A model generated the notes under the pieces. That model saw only the letters and a program-made list of their open reading frames with translations. It had not been told where the DNA came from and did no database searches. Source: Cylicocyclus nassatus (taxonomy: Eukaryota > Nematoda > Chromadorea > Rhabditida > Strongylidae). Taken from it: 64,000 nucleotides of DNA. Shown one piece after another: positions 38,841 through 52,301 of the stretch. Positions within the stretch are counted from its first letter, which is position 1; every line of letters begins with the position of its first letter. The position numbers and the translations under genes are program-made. The stretch covers positions 35,167,733 to 35,231,732 of the forward strand of contig CATQJL010000305.1 in the NCBI GenBank assembly GCA_958299035.1. Reading direction: 5' to 3'.

Positions 38841-41599
38841 ACTCCTTCGTGAGCATTGACACTCCTTCGTAGGCCTTGACACTCCTTCGTGAGCCTTGAC
38901 ACTCCTTCGTAGGCCTTGGCACTCCTTCGTGAGCCTTGGCACTCCTTCGTGAGCCTTGACACTCCTTCGTGAGCCTTGACACTCCTTCGTGAGCATTGAC
39001 ACTCCTTCGTAGGCCTTGACACTCTTTCGTGAGCCTTGGCACTCCTTCGTGAGCCTTGACACTCCTTCGTGAGCCTTGACACTCCTTCGTGAGCCTTAAC
39101 ACTCCTTCATGAGCCTTGACACTCCTTCGTGAGCCTTGACACTCCTTCGTAGGCCTTGGCACTCCTTCGTGAGCCTTGACACTCCTTCGTGAGCCTTGAC
39201 ACTCCTTCGTGAGCCTTGACACTCCTTCGTGAACCTTAACACTCCTTCATGAGCCTTGACACTCCTTCGTGAGCCTTGACACTCCTTCGTAGGCCTTGGC
39301 ACTCCTTCGTGAGCCTTGACACTCCTTCGTGAGCCTTGACACTCCTTCGTGAGCCTTGACACTCCTTCGTAGGCCTTGACACTCCTTCGTGAGCCTTGAC
39401 ACTCCTTCGTGAGCCTTGACACTCCTTCGTGAGCCTTGACACTCCTTCGTAGGCCTTGACACTCCTTCGTGAGCCTTGACACTCCTTCGTAGGCCTTGAC
39501 ACTCCTTCGTGAGCCTTGACACTCCTTCGTGAGCCTTGACACTCCTTCGTAGGCCTTGACACTCTTTCGTGAGCCTTGACACTCCTTCGTGAGCCTTGAC
39601 ACTCCTTCGTAGGCCTTGGCACTCCTTCGTGAGCCTTGACACTCCTTCGTAGGCCTTGGCACTCCTTCGTGAGCCTTGGCACTCCTTCGTGAGTCTTGAC
39701 ACTCCTTCGTGAGCCTTGACACTCCTTCGTGAGCATTGACACTCCTTCGTAGGCCTTGACACTCTTTCGTGAGCCTTGGCACTCCTTCGTGAGCCTTGAC
39801 ACTCCTTCGTGAGCCTTGACACTCCTTCGTGAGCCTTAACACTCCTTCATGAGCCTTGACACTCCTTCGTGAGCCTTGACACTCCTTCGTAGGCCTTGGC
39901 ACTCCTTCGTGAGCCTTGACACTCCTTCGTGAGCCTTGACACTCCTTCGTGAGCCTTGACACTCCTTCGTGAACCTTAACACTCCTTCATGAGCCTTGAC
40001 ACTCCTTCGTGAGCCTTGACACTCCTTCGTAGGCCTTGGCACTCCTTCGTGAGCCTTGACACTCCTTCGTGAGCCTTGACACTCCTTCGTAGGCCTTGAC
40101 ACTCCTTCGTGAGCCTTGACACTCCTTCGTGAGCCTTGACACTCCTTCGTAGGCCTTGACACTCTTTCGTGAGCCTTGACACTCCTTCGTGAGCCTTGAC
40201 ACTCCTTCGTGAGCCTTGACACTCCTTCGTAGGCCTTGGCACTCCTTCGTGAGCCTTGACACTCCTTCATGAGCCTTGACACTCCTTCGTAGGTCTTGAC
40301 ACTCTTTCGAGAGCATTGGCACTCCTTCGTGAGCCTTGACACTCCTTCGTGAGCCTTGACACTCCTTCGTAGGCCTTGACACTCCTTCGTGAGCCTTGAC
40401 ACTCCTTCGTAGGCCTTGACACTCCTTCGTGAGCCTTGACACTCCTTCGTAGGCCTTGACTCTTTTTCGTAGGCCTTGACACTCCTTCGTGAGCCTTGAC
40501 ACTCCTTCGTGAGCCTTGACACTCCTTCGTAGGCCTTGACACTCCTTCGTGAGCCTTGACACTCCTTCGTAGGCCTTGACACTCCTTCGTGAGCCTTGAC
40601 ACTCCTTCGTAGGCCTTGACACTCCTTCGTGAGCCTTGACACTCCTTTGTGAGCCTTGACACTCCTTCGTGAGCCTTGACACTCCTTCGTAGGCCTTGAC
40701 ACTCCTTCGTAGGCCTTGACACTCTTTCGTGAGCCTTGACACTCCTTCGTGAGCCTTGACACTCCTTCGTGAGCCTTGACACTCCTTCGTGAGCCTTGAC
40801 ACTCCTTCGTGAGCCTTGACACTCCTTCGTAGGCCTTGACACTCCTTCGTGAGCCTTGACACTCCTTCGTAGGCCTTGACACTCCTTCGTGAGCCTTGAC
40901 ACTCCTTTGTGAGCCTTGACACTCCTTCGTAGGCCTTGACACTCCTTTGTGAGCCTTGACACTCCTTCGTAGGCCTTGACACTCTTTCGTGAGCCTTGGC
41001 ACTCCTTCGTGAGCCTTGACACTCCTTCGTGAGCCTTGACACTCCTTCGTGAGCATTGACACTCCTTCGTAGGCCTTGACACTCCTTCGTGAGCCTTGAC
41101 ACTCCTTCGTAGGCCTTGGCACTCCTTCGTGAGCCTTGACACTCCTTCGTAGGCCTTGACACTCCTTCGTAGGCCTTGACACTCCTTCGTGAGCCTTGAC
41201 ACTCCTTCGTAGGCCTTGACACTCCTTCGTAGGCCTTGACACTCCTTCGTGAGCCTTGACACTCCTTCGTAGGCCTTGACACTCCTTCGTGAGCCTTGAC
41301 ACTCCTTCGTTGGCCTTGACACTCCTTCGTGAGCCTTGACACTCCTTCGTGAGCCTTGACACTCCTTCGTAGGCCTTGACACTCCTTCGTGAGCCTTGAC
41401 ACTCCTTCGTGAGCCTTGACACTCCTTCGTAGGCCTTGACACTCTTTCGTGAGCCTTGACACTCCTTCGTAGGCCTTGACACTCCTTCGTGAGCCTTGAC
41501 ACTCCTTCGTAGGCCTTGACACTCCTTCGTGAGCCTTGACACTCCTTCGTAGGCCTTGACACTCCTTCGTGAGCCTTGACACTCCTTCGTAGGCCTTGA

Positions 41600-41613
41600 C
41601 ACTCCTTTGTTGA
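41600..41613. repeat. 14-bp truncated monomer, copy 1
   Basis: Reads cactcctttg then ttga, i.e. a cctttg monomer that lost the six bases tgagcc. It is the leftmost of six identical copies, all in domain IV. Confidence 0.97.
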
Positions 41614-44533
41614 CACTCCTTCGTGAGCCTTGACACTCCTTCGTAGGCCTTGACACTCCTTCGTAGGCCTTGACACTCCTTCGTGAGCCTTGACACTCCT
41701 TCGTAGGCCTTGACACTCCTTCGTGAGCCTTGACACTCCTTCGTAGGCCTTGACACTCCTTCGTGAGCCTTGACACTCCTTCGTAGGCCTTGACTCTCCT
41801 TCGTAGGCCTTGACACTCTTTCGTGAGCCTTGACACTCCTTCGTGAGCCTTGACACTCCTTCGTGAGCCTTGACACTCCTTCGTAGGCCTTGACACTCCT
41901 TCGTGAGCCTTGACACTCCTTCGTAGGCCTTGACACTCCTTCGTAGGCCTTGACACTCCTTCGTGAGCCTTGACACTCCTTCGTAGGCCTTGACACTCCT
42001 TCGTGAGCCTTGACACTCCTTCGTAGGCCTTGACACTCCTTCGTGAACCTTGACACTCCTTCGTGAGCCTTGACACTCCTTCGTAGGCCTTGGCACTCCT
42101 TCGTAGGCCTTGACACTCCTTCGTGAGCCTTAACACTCCTTCATGAGCCTTGACACTCCTTCGTAGGCCTTGACACTCTTTCGTGAGCCTTGACACTCCT
42201 TCGTAGGCCTTGACACTCCTTCGTGAGCCTTGACACTCCTTCGTAGGCCTTGGCACTCCTTCGTGAGCCTTGACACTCCTTCGTAGGCCTTGACACTCCT
42301 TTGTGAGCCTTGACACTCCTTCGTGAGCCTTGACACTCCTTCGTAGGCCTTGACACTCCTTCGTAGGCCTTGACACTCCTTCGTGAGCCTTGACACTCCT
42401 TCGTAGGCCTTGACACTCCTTCGTGAGCCTTGACACTCCTTCGTAGGCCTTGACACTCCTTCGTGAGCATTGACACTCCTTCGTAGGCCTTGACACTCCT
42501 TCGTGAGCCTTGACACTCCTTCGTAGGCCTTGACACTCCTTCGTGAGCCTTGACACTCCTTCGTGAGCCTTGACACTCCTTCGTGAGCCTTGACACTCCT
42601 TCGTGAGCCTTGACACTCCTTCGTAGGCCTTGACACTCCTTCGTGAGCCTTGACACTCCTTCGTAGGCCTTGACACTCTTTCGTAAGCCTTGACACTCCT
42701 TCGTGAGCCTTGACACTCCTTCGTAGGCCTTGACTCTCCTTCGTAGGCCTTGACACTCCTTCGTGAGCCTTGACACTCCTTCGTGAGCCTTGACACTCCT
42801 TCGTAGGCCTTGACACTCCTTCGTGAGCCTTGACACTCCTTCGTGAGCCTTGACACTCCTTCGTGAGCCTTGACACTCCTTCGTGAGCCTTGACTCTCCT
42901 TCGTAGGCCTTGACACTCCTTCGTAGGCCTTGACACTCCTTCGTGAGCCTTGACACTCCTTCGTAGGCCTTGACACTCCTTCGTGAGCCTTGACACTCCT
43001 TCGTAGGCCTTGACACTCCTTCGTGAGCCTTGACACTCCTTCGTAGGCCTTGACACTCCTTCGTAGGCCTTGACACTCCTTCGTAGGCCTTGACACTCCT
43101 TCGTGAGCCTTGACACTCCTTCGTGAGCCTTGACACTCCTTCGTGAGCATTGACACTCCTTCGTAGGCCTTGACTCTCCTTCGTAGGCCTTGACACTCTT
43201 TCGTGAGCCTTGACACTCCTTCGTGAGCCTTGACACTCCTTCGTGAGCCTTGACACTCCTTCGTGAGCCTTGACACTCCTTCGTGAGCCTTGACACTCCT
43301 TCGTAGGCCTTGACACTCCTTCGTAGGCCTTGACACTCCTTCGTGAGCCTTGACACTCCTTCGTAGGCCTTGGCACTCCTTCGTGAGCCTTGACACTCCT
43401 TCGTGAGCCTTGACACTCCTTCGTGAGCCGTGACACTCCTTCGTAGGCCTTGACACTCCTTCGTGAGCCTTGACACTCCTTCGTAGGCCTTGACACTCCT
43501 TCGTGAGCCTTGACACTCCTTCGTAGGCCTTGACACTCCTTCGTGAGCCTTGACACTCCTTCGTAGGCCTTGACACTCCTTTGTGAGCCTTGACACTCCT
43601 TCGTGAGCCTTGACACTCCTTCGTAGGCCTTGACACTCCTTCGTAGGCCTTGACACTCCTTCGTGAGCCTTGACACTCCTTCGTAGGCCTTGACACTCCT
43701 TCGTGAGCCTTGACACTCCTTCGTAGGCCTTGACACTCCTTCGTGAGCCTTGACACTCCTTCGTAGGCCTTGACTCTCCTTCGTAGGCCTTGACACTCTT
43801 TCGTGAGCCTTGACACTCCTTCGTGAGCCTTGACACTCCTTCGTGAGCCTTGACACTCCTTCGTAGGCCTTGACACTCCTTCGTGAGCCTTGACACTCCT
43901 TCGTAGGCCTTGACTCTCCTTCGTAGGCCTTGACACTCTTTCGTGAGCCTTGACACTCCTTCGTGAGCCTTGACACTCCTTCGTGAGCCTTGACACTCCT
44001 TCGTAGGCCTTGACACTCCTTCGTGAGCCTTGACACTCCTTCGTAGGCCTTGACACTCCTTCGTAGGCCTTGACACTCCTTCGTGAGCCTTGACACTCCT
44101 TCGTGAGCCTTGACACTCCTTCGTGAGCCTTGACACTCCTTCGTAGGCCTTGACACTCCTTCGTGAGCCTTGACACTCCTTCGTAGGCCTTGACACTCCT
44201 TCGTAGGCCTTGACACTCCTTCGTGAGCCTTGACACTCCTTCGTAGGCCTTGACACTCCTTCGTGAGCCTTGACACTCCTTCGTAGGCCTTGACACTCCT
44301 TCGTGAGCCTTGACACTCCTTCGTGAGCCTTGACACTCCTTCGTAGGCCTTGACACTCCTTCGTGAGCCTTGACACTCCTTCGTAGGCCTTGACACTCCT
44401 TCGTGAGACTTGACACTCCTTCGTAGGCCTTGACACTCCTTCGTAGGCCTTGACACTCCTTCGTGAGCCTTGACACTCCTTCGTAGGCCTTGACACTCCT
44501 TCGTGAGCCTTGACACTCCTTCGTAGGCCTTGA

Positions 44534-44547
44534 CACTCCTTTGTTGA
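44534..44547. repeat. 14-bp truncated monomer, copy 2
   Basis: Identical to copy 1 and followed by the same monomer order (A, B, B, A, B, A, B, A, B, then ctctcc), so it spread by duplication of a longer block. Confidence 0.97.
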
Positions 44548-46147
44548 CACTCCTTCGTGAGCCTTGACACTCCTTCGTAGGCCTTGACACTCCTTCGTAG
44601 GCCTTGACACTCCTTCGTGAGCCTTGACACTCCTTCGTAGGCCTTGACACTCCTTCGTGAGCCTTGACACTCCTTCGTAGGCCTTGACACTCCTTCGTGA
44701 GCCTTGACACTCCTTCGTAGGCCTTGACTCTCCTTCGTAGGCCTTGACACTCTTTCGTGAGCCTTGACACTCCTTCGTGAGCCTTGACACTCCTTCGTGA
44801 GCCTTGACACTCCTTCGTAGGCCTTGACACTCCTTCGTGAACCTTGACACTCCTTCGTGAGCCTTGACACTCCTTCGTAGGCCTTGGCACTCCTTCGTAG
44901 GCCTTGACACTCCTTCGTGAGCCTTAACACTCCTTCATGAGCCTTGACACTCCTTCGTAGGCCTTGACACTCTTTCGTGAGCCTTGACACTCCTTCGTAG
45001 GCCTTGACACTCCTTTGTGAGCCTTGACACTCCTTCGTAGGCCTTGGCACTCCTTCGTGAGCCTTGACACTCCTTCGTAGGCCTTGACACTCCTTTGTGA
45101 GCCTTGACACTCCTTCGTGAGCCTTGACACTCCTTCGTAGGCCTTGACACTCCTTCGTAGGCCTTGACACTCCTTCGTGAGCCTTGACACTCCTTCGTAG
45201 GCCTTGACACTCCTTCGTGAGCCTTGACACTCCTTCGTAGGCCTTGACACTCCTTCGTGAGCCTTGACACTCCTTCGTAGGCCTTGACACTCCTTCGTGA
45301 GCCTTGACACTCCTTCGTAGGCCTTGACACTCCTTCGTGAGCATTGACACTCCTTCGTGAGCCTTGACACTCCTTCGTGAGCCTTGACACTCCTTCGTGA
45401 GCCTTGACACTCCTTCGTAGGCCTTGACACTCCTTCGTGAGCCTTGACACTCCTTCGTAGGCCTTGACACTCTTTCGTAAGCCTTGACACTCCTTCGTGA
45501 GCCTTGACACTCCTTCGTAGGCCTTGACTCTCCTTCGTAGGCCTTGACACTCCTTCGTGAGCCTTGACACTCCTTCGTAGGCCTTGACACTCCTTCGTGA
45601 GCCTTGACACTCCTTCGTAGGCCTTGACACTCCTTCGTAGGCCTTGACACTCCTTCGTGAGCCTTGACACTCCTTCGTAGGCCTTGACACTCCTTCGTGA
45701 GCCTTGACACTCCTTCGTAGGCCTTGACACTCCTTCGTGAGCCTTGACACTCCTTCGTAGGCCTTGACACTCCTTCGTAGGCCTTGACACTCCATCGTGA
45801 GCCTTGACACTCCTTCGTAGGCCTTGACAATCCTTCGTAGGCCTTGACACTACTTCGTGAGCCTTGACACTCCTCCGTAGGCCTTGACACTCCTTCGTGA
45901 GCCTTGACACTCCTTCGTAGGCCTTGACACTCCTTCGTGAGACTTGACACTCCTTCGTAGGCCTTGACACTCCTTCGTGAGCCTTGACACTCCTTCGTAG
46001 GCCTTGACACTCCTTCGTGAGACTTGACACTCCTTCGTAGGCCTTGACACTCCTTCGTAGGCCTTGACACTCCTTCGTGAGCCTTGACACTCCTTCGTAG
46101 GCCTTGACACTCCTTCGTGAGCCTTGACACTCCTTCGTAGGCCTTGA

Positions 46148-46161
46148 CACTCCTTTGTTGA
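46148..46161. repeat. 14-bp truncated monomer, copy 3
   Basis: Identical 14-bp unit, 354 bp after the catcg anchor at 45794. The following order begins like the other copies but diverges at 46381, where ctctctttcg stands. Confidence 0.97.
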
Positions 46162-46439
46162 CACTCCTTCGTGAGCCTTGACACTCCTTCGTAGGCCTTG
46201 ACACTCCTTCGTAGGCCTTGACACTCCTTCGTGAGCCTTGACACTCCTTCGTAGGCCTTGACACTCCTTCGTGAGCCTTGACACTCCTTCGTAGGCCTTG
46301 ACACTCCTTCGTGAGCCTTGACACTCCTTCGTAGGCCTTGACACTCCTTCGTGAGCCTTGACACTCCTTCGTAGGCCTTGACTCTCTTTCGTGAGCCTTG
46401 ACACTCCTTCGTGAGCCTTGACACTCCTTCGTGAGCCTT

Positions 46440-47800
46440 GACACTCCTTCGTGAGCCTTGACACTCCTTCGTAGGCCTTGACACTCCTTCGTGAACCTTG
46501 ACACTCCTTCGTGAGCCTTGACACTCCTTCGTAGGCCTTGGCACTCCTTCGTAGGCCTTGACACTCCTTCGTGAGCCTTAACACTCCTTCATGAGCCTTG
46601 ACACTCCTTCGTAGGCCTTGACACTCTTTCGTGAGCCTTGACACTCCTTCGTAGGCCTTGACACTCCTTCGTGAGCCTTGACACTCCTTCGTAGGCCTTG
46701 GCACTCCTTCGTGAGCCTTGACACTCCTTCGTAGGCCTTGACACTCCTTTGTGAGCCTTGACACTCCTTCGTGAGCCTTGACACTCCTTCGTAGGCCTTG
46801 ACACTCCTTCGTAGGCCTTGACACTCCTTCGTGAGCCTTGACACTCCTTCGTAGGCCTTGACACTCCTTCGTGAGCCTTGACACTCCTTCGTAGGCCTTG
46901 ACACTCCTTCGTGAGCATTGACACTCCTTCGTAGGCCTTGACACTCCTTCGTGAGCCTTGACACTCCTTCGTAGGCCTTGACACTCCTTCGTGAGCCTTG
47001 ACACTCCTTCGTGAGCCTTGACACTCCTTCGTGAGCCTTGACACTCCTTCGTGAGCCTTGACACTCCTTCGTAGGCCTTGACACTCCTTCGTGAGCCTTG
47101 ACACTCCTTCGTAGGCCTTGACACTCTTTCGTAAGCCTTGACACTCCTTCGTGAGCCTTGACACTCCTTCGTAGGCCTTGACTCTCCTTCGTAGGCCTTG
47201 ACACTCCTTCGTGAGCCTTGACACTCCTTCGTGAGCCTTGACACTCCTTCGTAGGCCTTGACACTCCTTCGTGAGCCTTGACACTCCTTCGTGAGCCTTG
47301 ACACTCCTTCGTGAGCCTTGACACTCCTTCGTGAGCCTTGACTCTCCTTCGTAGGCCTTGACACTCCTTCGTAGGCCTTGACACTCCTTCGTGAGCCTTG
47401 ACACTCCTTCGTAGGCCTTGACACTCCTTCGTGAGCCTTGACACTCCTTCGTAGGCCTTGACACTCCTTCGTGAGCCTTGACACTCCTTCGTAGGCCTTG
47501 ACACTCCTTCGTAGGCCTTGACACTCCTTCGTAGGCCTTGACACTCCTTCGTGAGCCTTGACACTCCTTCGTGAGCCTTGACACTCCTTCGTGAGCATTG
47601 ACACTCCTTCGTAGGCCTTGACTCTCCTTCGTAGGCCTTGACACTCTTTCGTGAGCCTTGACACTCCTTCGTGAGCCTTGACACTCCTTCGTGAGCCTTG
47701 ACACTCCTTCGTGAGCCTTGACACTCCTTCGTGAGCCTTGACACTCCTTCGTAGGCCTTGACACTCCTTCGTAGGCCTTGACACTCCTTCGTGAGCCTTG
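46440..47800. repeat. 1660-bp-offset duplication in domain IV, left copy
   Basis: Anchors at offset 1660: gtgaacc 46491/48151, the marker 46572/48232, cctttg 46741/48401, gagcattg 46911/48571 and 47591/49251, ctttcgtaagcc 47131/48791 and ctctcc 47341/49001. I saw one substitution: A at 47701 against G at 49361. The right copy then has a 40-bp insertion before gagccgtg. Confidence 0.85.
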
Positions 47801-48099
47801 ACACTCCTTCGTGAGCCTTGACACTCCTTCGTGAGCCGTGACACTCCTTCGTAGGCCTTGACACTCCTTCGTGAGCCTTGACACTCCTTCGTAGGCCTTG
47901 ACTCTCCTTCGTAGGCCTTGACACTCTTTCGTGAGCCTTGACACTCCTTCGTGAGCCTTGACACTCCTTCGTGAGCCTTGACACTCCTTCGTAGGCCTTG
48001 ACACTCCTTCGTGAGCCTTGACACTCCTTCGTAGGCCTTGACACTCCTTCGTAGGCCTTGACACTCCTTCGTGAGCCTTGACACTCCTTCGTAGGCCTT

Positions 48100-49460
48100 G
48101 ACACTCCTTCGTGAGCCTTGACACTCCTTCGTAGGCCTTGACACTCCTTCGTGAACCTTGACACTCCTTCGTGAGCCTTGACACTCCTTCGTAGGCCTTG
48201 GCACTCCTTCGTAGGCCTTGACACTCCTTCGTGAGCCTTAACACTCCTTCATGAGCCTTGACACTCCTTCGTAGGCCTTGACACTCTTTCGTGAGCCTTG
48301 ACACTCCTTCGTAGGCCTTGACACTCCTTCGTGAGCCTTGACACTCCTTCGTAGGCCTTGGCACTCCTTCGTGAGCCTTGACACTCCTTCGTAGGCCTTG
48401 ACACTCCTTTGTGAGCCTTGACACTCCTTCGTGAGCCTTGACACTCCTTCGTAGGCCTTGACACTCCTTCGTAGGCCTTGACACTCCTTCGTGAGCCTTG
48501 ACACTCCTTCGTAGGCCTTGACACTCCTTCGTGAGCCTTGACACTCCTTCGTAGGCCTTGACACTCCTTCGTGAGCATTGACACTCCTTCGTAGGCCTTG
48601 ACACTCCTTCGTGAGCCTTGACACTCCTTCGTAGGCCTTGACACTCCTTCGTGAGCCTTGACACTCCTTCGTGAGCCTTGACACTCCTTCGTGAGCCTTG
48701 ACACTCCTTCGTGAGCCTTGACACTCCTTCGTAGGCCTTGACACTCCTTCGTGAGCCTTGACACTCCTTCGTAGGCCTTGACACTCTTTCGTAAGCCTTG
48801 ACACTCCTTCGTGAGCCTTGACACTCCTTCGTAGGCCTTGACTCTCCTTCGTAGGCCTTGACACTCCTTCGTGAGCCTTGACACTCCTTCGTGAGCCTTG
48901 ACACTCCTTCGTAGGCCTTGACACTCCTTCGTGAGCCTTGACACTCCTTCGTGAGCCTTGACACTCCTTCGTGAGCCTTGACACTCCTTCGTGAGCCTTG
49001 ACTCTCCTTCGTAGGCCTTGACACTCCTTCGTAGGCCTTGACACTCCTTCGTGAGCCTTGACACTCCTTCGTAGGCCTTGACACTCCTTCGTGAGCCTTG
49101 ACACTCCTTCGTAGGCCTTGACACTCCTTCGTGAGCCTTGACACTCCTTCGTAGGCCTTGACACTCCTTCGTAGGCCTTGACACTCCTTCGTAGGCCTTG
49201 ACACTCCTTCGTGAGCCTTGACACTCCTTCGTGAGCCTTGACACTCCTTCGTGAGCATTGACACTCCTTCGTAGGCCTTGACTCTCCTTCGTAGGCCTTG
49301 ACACTCTTTCGTGAGCCTTGACACTCCTTCGTGAGCCTTGACACTCCTTCGTGAGCCTTGGCACTCCTTCGTGAGCCTTGACACTCCTTCGTGAGCCTTG
49401 ACACTCCTTCGTAGGCCTTGACACTCCTTCGTAGGCCTTGACACTCCTTCGTGAGCCTTG
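48100..49460. repeat. 1660-bp-offset duplication in domain IV, right copy
   Basis: Partner of 46440-47800. The 83-monomer offset equals the domain I unit although the variants differ. I take this as coincidence or a shared preferred register, not as homology. Confidence 0.85.
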
Positions 49461-50461
49461 ACACTCCTTCGTAGGCCTTGGCACTCCTTCGTGAGCCTTG
49501 ACACTCCTTCGTGAGCCTTGACACTCCTTCGTGAGCCGTGACACTCCTTCGTAGGCCTTGACACTCCTTCGTGAGCCTTGACACTCCTTCGTAGGCCTTG
49601 ACACTCCTTCGTAGGCCTTGACACTCCTTCGTGAGCCTTGACACTCCTTCGTAGGCCTTGACACTCCTTCGTGAGCCTTGACACTCCTTCGTAGGCCTTG
49701 ACACTCCTTCGTGAGCCTTGACACTCCTTCGTAGGCCTTGACTCTCCTTCGTAGGCCTTGACACTCTTTCGTGAGCCTTGACACTCCTTCGTGAGCCTTG
49801 ACACTCCTTCGTGAGCCTTGACACTCCTTCGTAGGCCTTGACACTCCTTCGTGAGCCTTGACACTCCTTCGTAGGCCTTGACACTCCTTCGTAGGCCTTG
49901 ACACTCCTTCGTGAGCCTTGACACTCCTTCGTGAGCCTTGACACTCCTTCGTGAGCCTTGACACTCCTTCGTAGGCCTTGACACTCCTTCGTGAGCCTTG
50001 ACACTCCTTCGTAGGCCTTGACACTCCTTCGTAGGCCTTGACACTCCTTCGTGAGCCTTGACACTCCTTCGTAGGCCTTGACACTCCTTCGTGAGCCTTG
50101 ACACTCCTTCGTAGGCCTTGACACTCCTTCGTGAGCCTTGACACTCCTTCGTAGGCCTTGACACTCCTTCGTAGGCCTTGACACTCCATCGTGAGCCTTG
50201 ACACTCCTTCGTAGGCCTTGACAATCCTTCGTAGGCCTTGACACTACTTCGTGAGCCTTGACACTCCTCCGTAGGCCTTGACACTCCTTCGTGAGCCTTG
50301 ACACTCCTTCGTAGGCCTTGACACTCCTTCGTGAGACTTGACACTCCTTCGTAGGCCTTGACACTCCTTCGTAGGCCTTGACACTCCTTCGTGAGCCTTG
50401 ACACTCCTTCGTAGGCCTTGACACTCCTTCGTGAGCCTTGACACTCCTTCGTAGGCCTTGA

Positions 50462-50475
50462 CACTCCTTTGTTGA
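50462..50475. repeat. 14-bp truncated monomer, copy 4
   Basis: Identical 14-bp unit, 274 bp after the catcg anchor at 50188. That is 80 bp (four monomers) closer than in copy 3. Confidence 0.97.
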
Positions 50476-52301
50476 CACTCCTTCGTGAGCCTTGACACTC
50501 CTTCGTAGGCCTTGACACTCCTTCGTAGGCCTTGACACTCCTTCGTGAGCCTTGACACTCCTTCGTAGGCCTTGACACTCCTTCGTGAGCCTTGACACTC
50601 CTTCGTAGGCCTTGACACTCCTTCGTGAGCCTTGACACTCCTTCGTAGGCCTTGACTCTCCTTCGTAGGCCTTGACACTCTTTCGTGAGCCTTGACACTC
50701 CTTCGTGAGCCTTGACACTCCTTCGTGAGCCTTGACACTCCTTCGTAGGCCTTGACACTCTTTCGTAAGCCTTGACACTCCTTCGTGAGCCTTGACACTC
50801 CTTCGTAGGCCTTGACTCTCCTTCGTAGGCCTTGACACTCCTTCGTGAGCCTTGACACTCCTTCGTGAGCCTTGACACTCCTTCGTAGGCCTTGACACTC
50901 CTTCGTGAGCCTTGACACTCCTTCGTGAGCCTTGACACTCCTTCGTGAGCCTTGACACTCCTTCGTGAGCCTTGACTCTCCTTCGTAGGCCTTGACACTC
51001 CTTCGTAGGCCTTGACACTCCTTCGTGAGCTTTGACACTCCTTCGTAGGCCTTGACACTCCTTCGTGAGCCTTGACACTCCTTCGTAGGCCTTGACACTC
51101 CTTCGTGAGCCTTGACACTCCTTCGTAGGCCTTGACACTCCTTCGTAGGCCTTGACACTCCTTCGTAGGCCTTGACACTCCTTCGTGAGCCTTGACACTC
51201 CTTCGTGAGCCTTGACACTCCTTCGTGAGCATTGACACTCCTTCGTAGGCCTTGACTCTCCTTCGTAGGCCTTGACACTCTTTCGTGAGCCTTGACACTC
51301 CTTCGTGAGCCTTGACACTCCTTCGTGAGCCTTGACACTCCTTCGTGAGCCTTGACACTCCTTCGTGAGCCTTGACACTCCTTCGTAGGCCTTGACACTC
51401 CTTCGTAGGCCTTGACACTCTTTCGTGAGCCTTGACACTCCTTCGTAGGCCTTGGCACTCCTTCGTGAGCCTTGACACTCCTTCGTGAGCCTTGACACTC
51501 CTTCGTGAGCCGTGACACTCCTTCGTAGGCCTTGACACTCCTTCGTGAGCCTTGACACTCCTTCGTAGGCCTTGACACTCCTTCGTGAGCCTTGACACTC
51601 CTTCGTAGGCCTTGACACTCCTTCGTGAGCCTTGACACTCCTTCGTAGGCCTTGACACTCCTTTGTGAGCCTTGACACTCCTTCGTGAGCCTTGACACTC
51701 CTTCGTAGGCCTTGACACTCCTTCGTAGGCCTTGACACTCCTTCGTGAGCCTTGACACTCCTTCGTAGGCCTTGACACTCCTTCGTGAGCCTTGACACTC
51801 CTTCGTAGGCCTTGACACTCCTTCGTGAGCCTTGACACTCCTTCGTAGGCCTTGACTCTCCTTCGTAGGCCTTGACACTCTTTCGTGAGCCTTGACACTC
51901 CTTCGTGAGCCTTGACACTCCTTCGTGAGCCTTGACACTCCTTCGTAGGCCTTGACACTCCTTCGTGAGCCTTGACACTCCTTCGTAGGCCTTGACACTC
52001 CTTCGTAGGCCTTGACACTCCTTCGTGAGCCTTGACACTCCTTCGTGAGCCTTGACACTCCTTCGTGAGCCTTGACACTCCTTCGTAGGCCTTGACACTC
52101 CTTCGTGAGCCTTGACACTCCTTCGTAGGCCTTGACACTCCTTCGTAGGCCTTGACACTCCTTCGTGAGCCTTGACACTCCTTCGTAGGCCTTGACACTC
52201 CTTCGTGAGCCTTGACACTCCTTCGTAGGCCTTGACACTCCTTCGTGAGCCTTGACACTCCTTCGTAGGCCTTGACACTCCTTCGTAGGCCTTGACACTC
52301 C

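Larger units (their letters stand above)
591..40319. repeat. Compound variant signature (21 copies): taggtcttga, cactctttcg, agagcattgg
   Basis: A 30-bp run of three private variants marks common descent. The agagcattgg element starts at 611, 2331, 9031, 12411, 14791, 15891, 17811, 19351, 20451, 26511, 27571, 28651, 30071, 30391, 31711, 33011, 33491, 34950, 36670, 37970 and 40310. At 19351 and 20451 the first third is the normal tgagccttga. In many copies a ctct-type monomer lies exactly 150 bp downstream; it is ctctccttcg in left copies (for example 761, 2481, 30541) and ctctttttcg in copies from 31711 on. The signature is absent from domain IV. Its cactctttcg element may share descent with other ctttcg monomers. 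Confidence 0.9.
29441..41120. repeat. Array 1 domain III
   Basis: Defined by two derived variants: the marker form tgaaccttaa (29591, 31271, 36230, 39230, 39970) and ctctttttcg, found always 150 bp after an agagcattgg signature (31861, 33161, 35100, 36820, 38120, 40460, plus the slipped form at 33641). A tgagcattga variant (for example 32451, 37410, 38710) is also common. The main units are a 1300-bp tandem repeat and a 2.26-kb block copied 4959 bp away. Boundaries are approximate. Confidence 0.7.
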
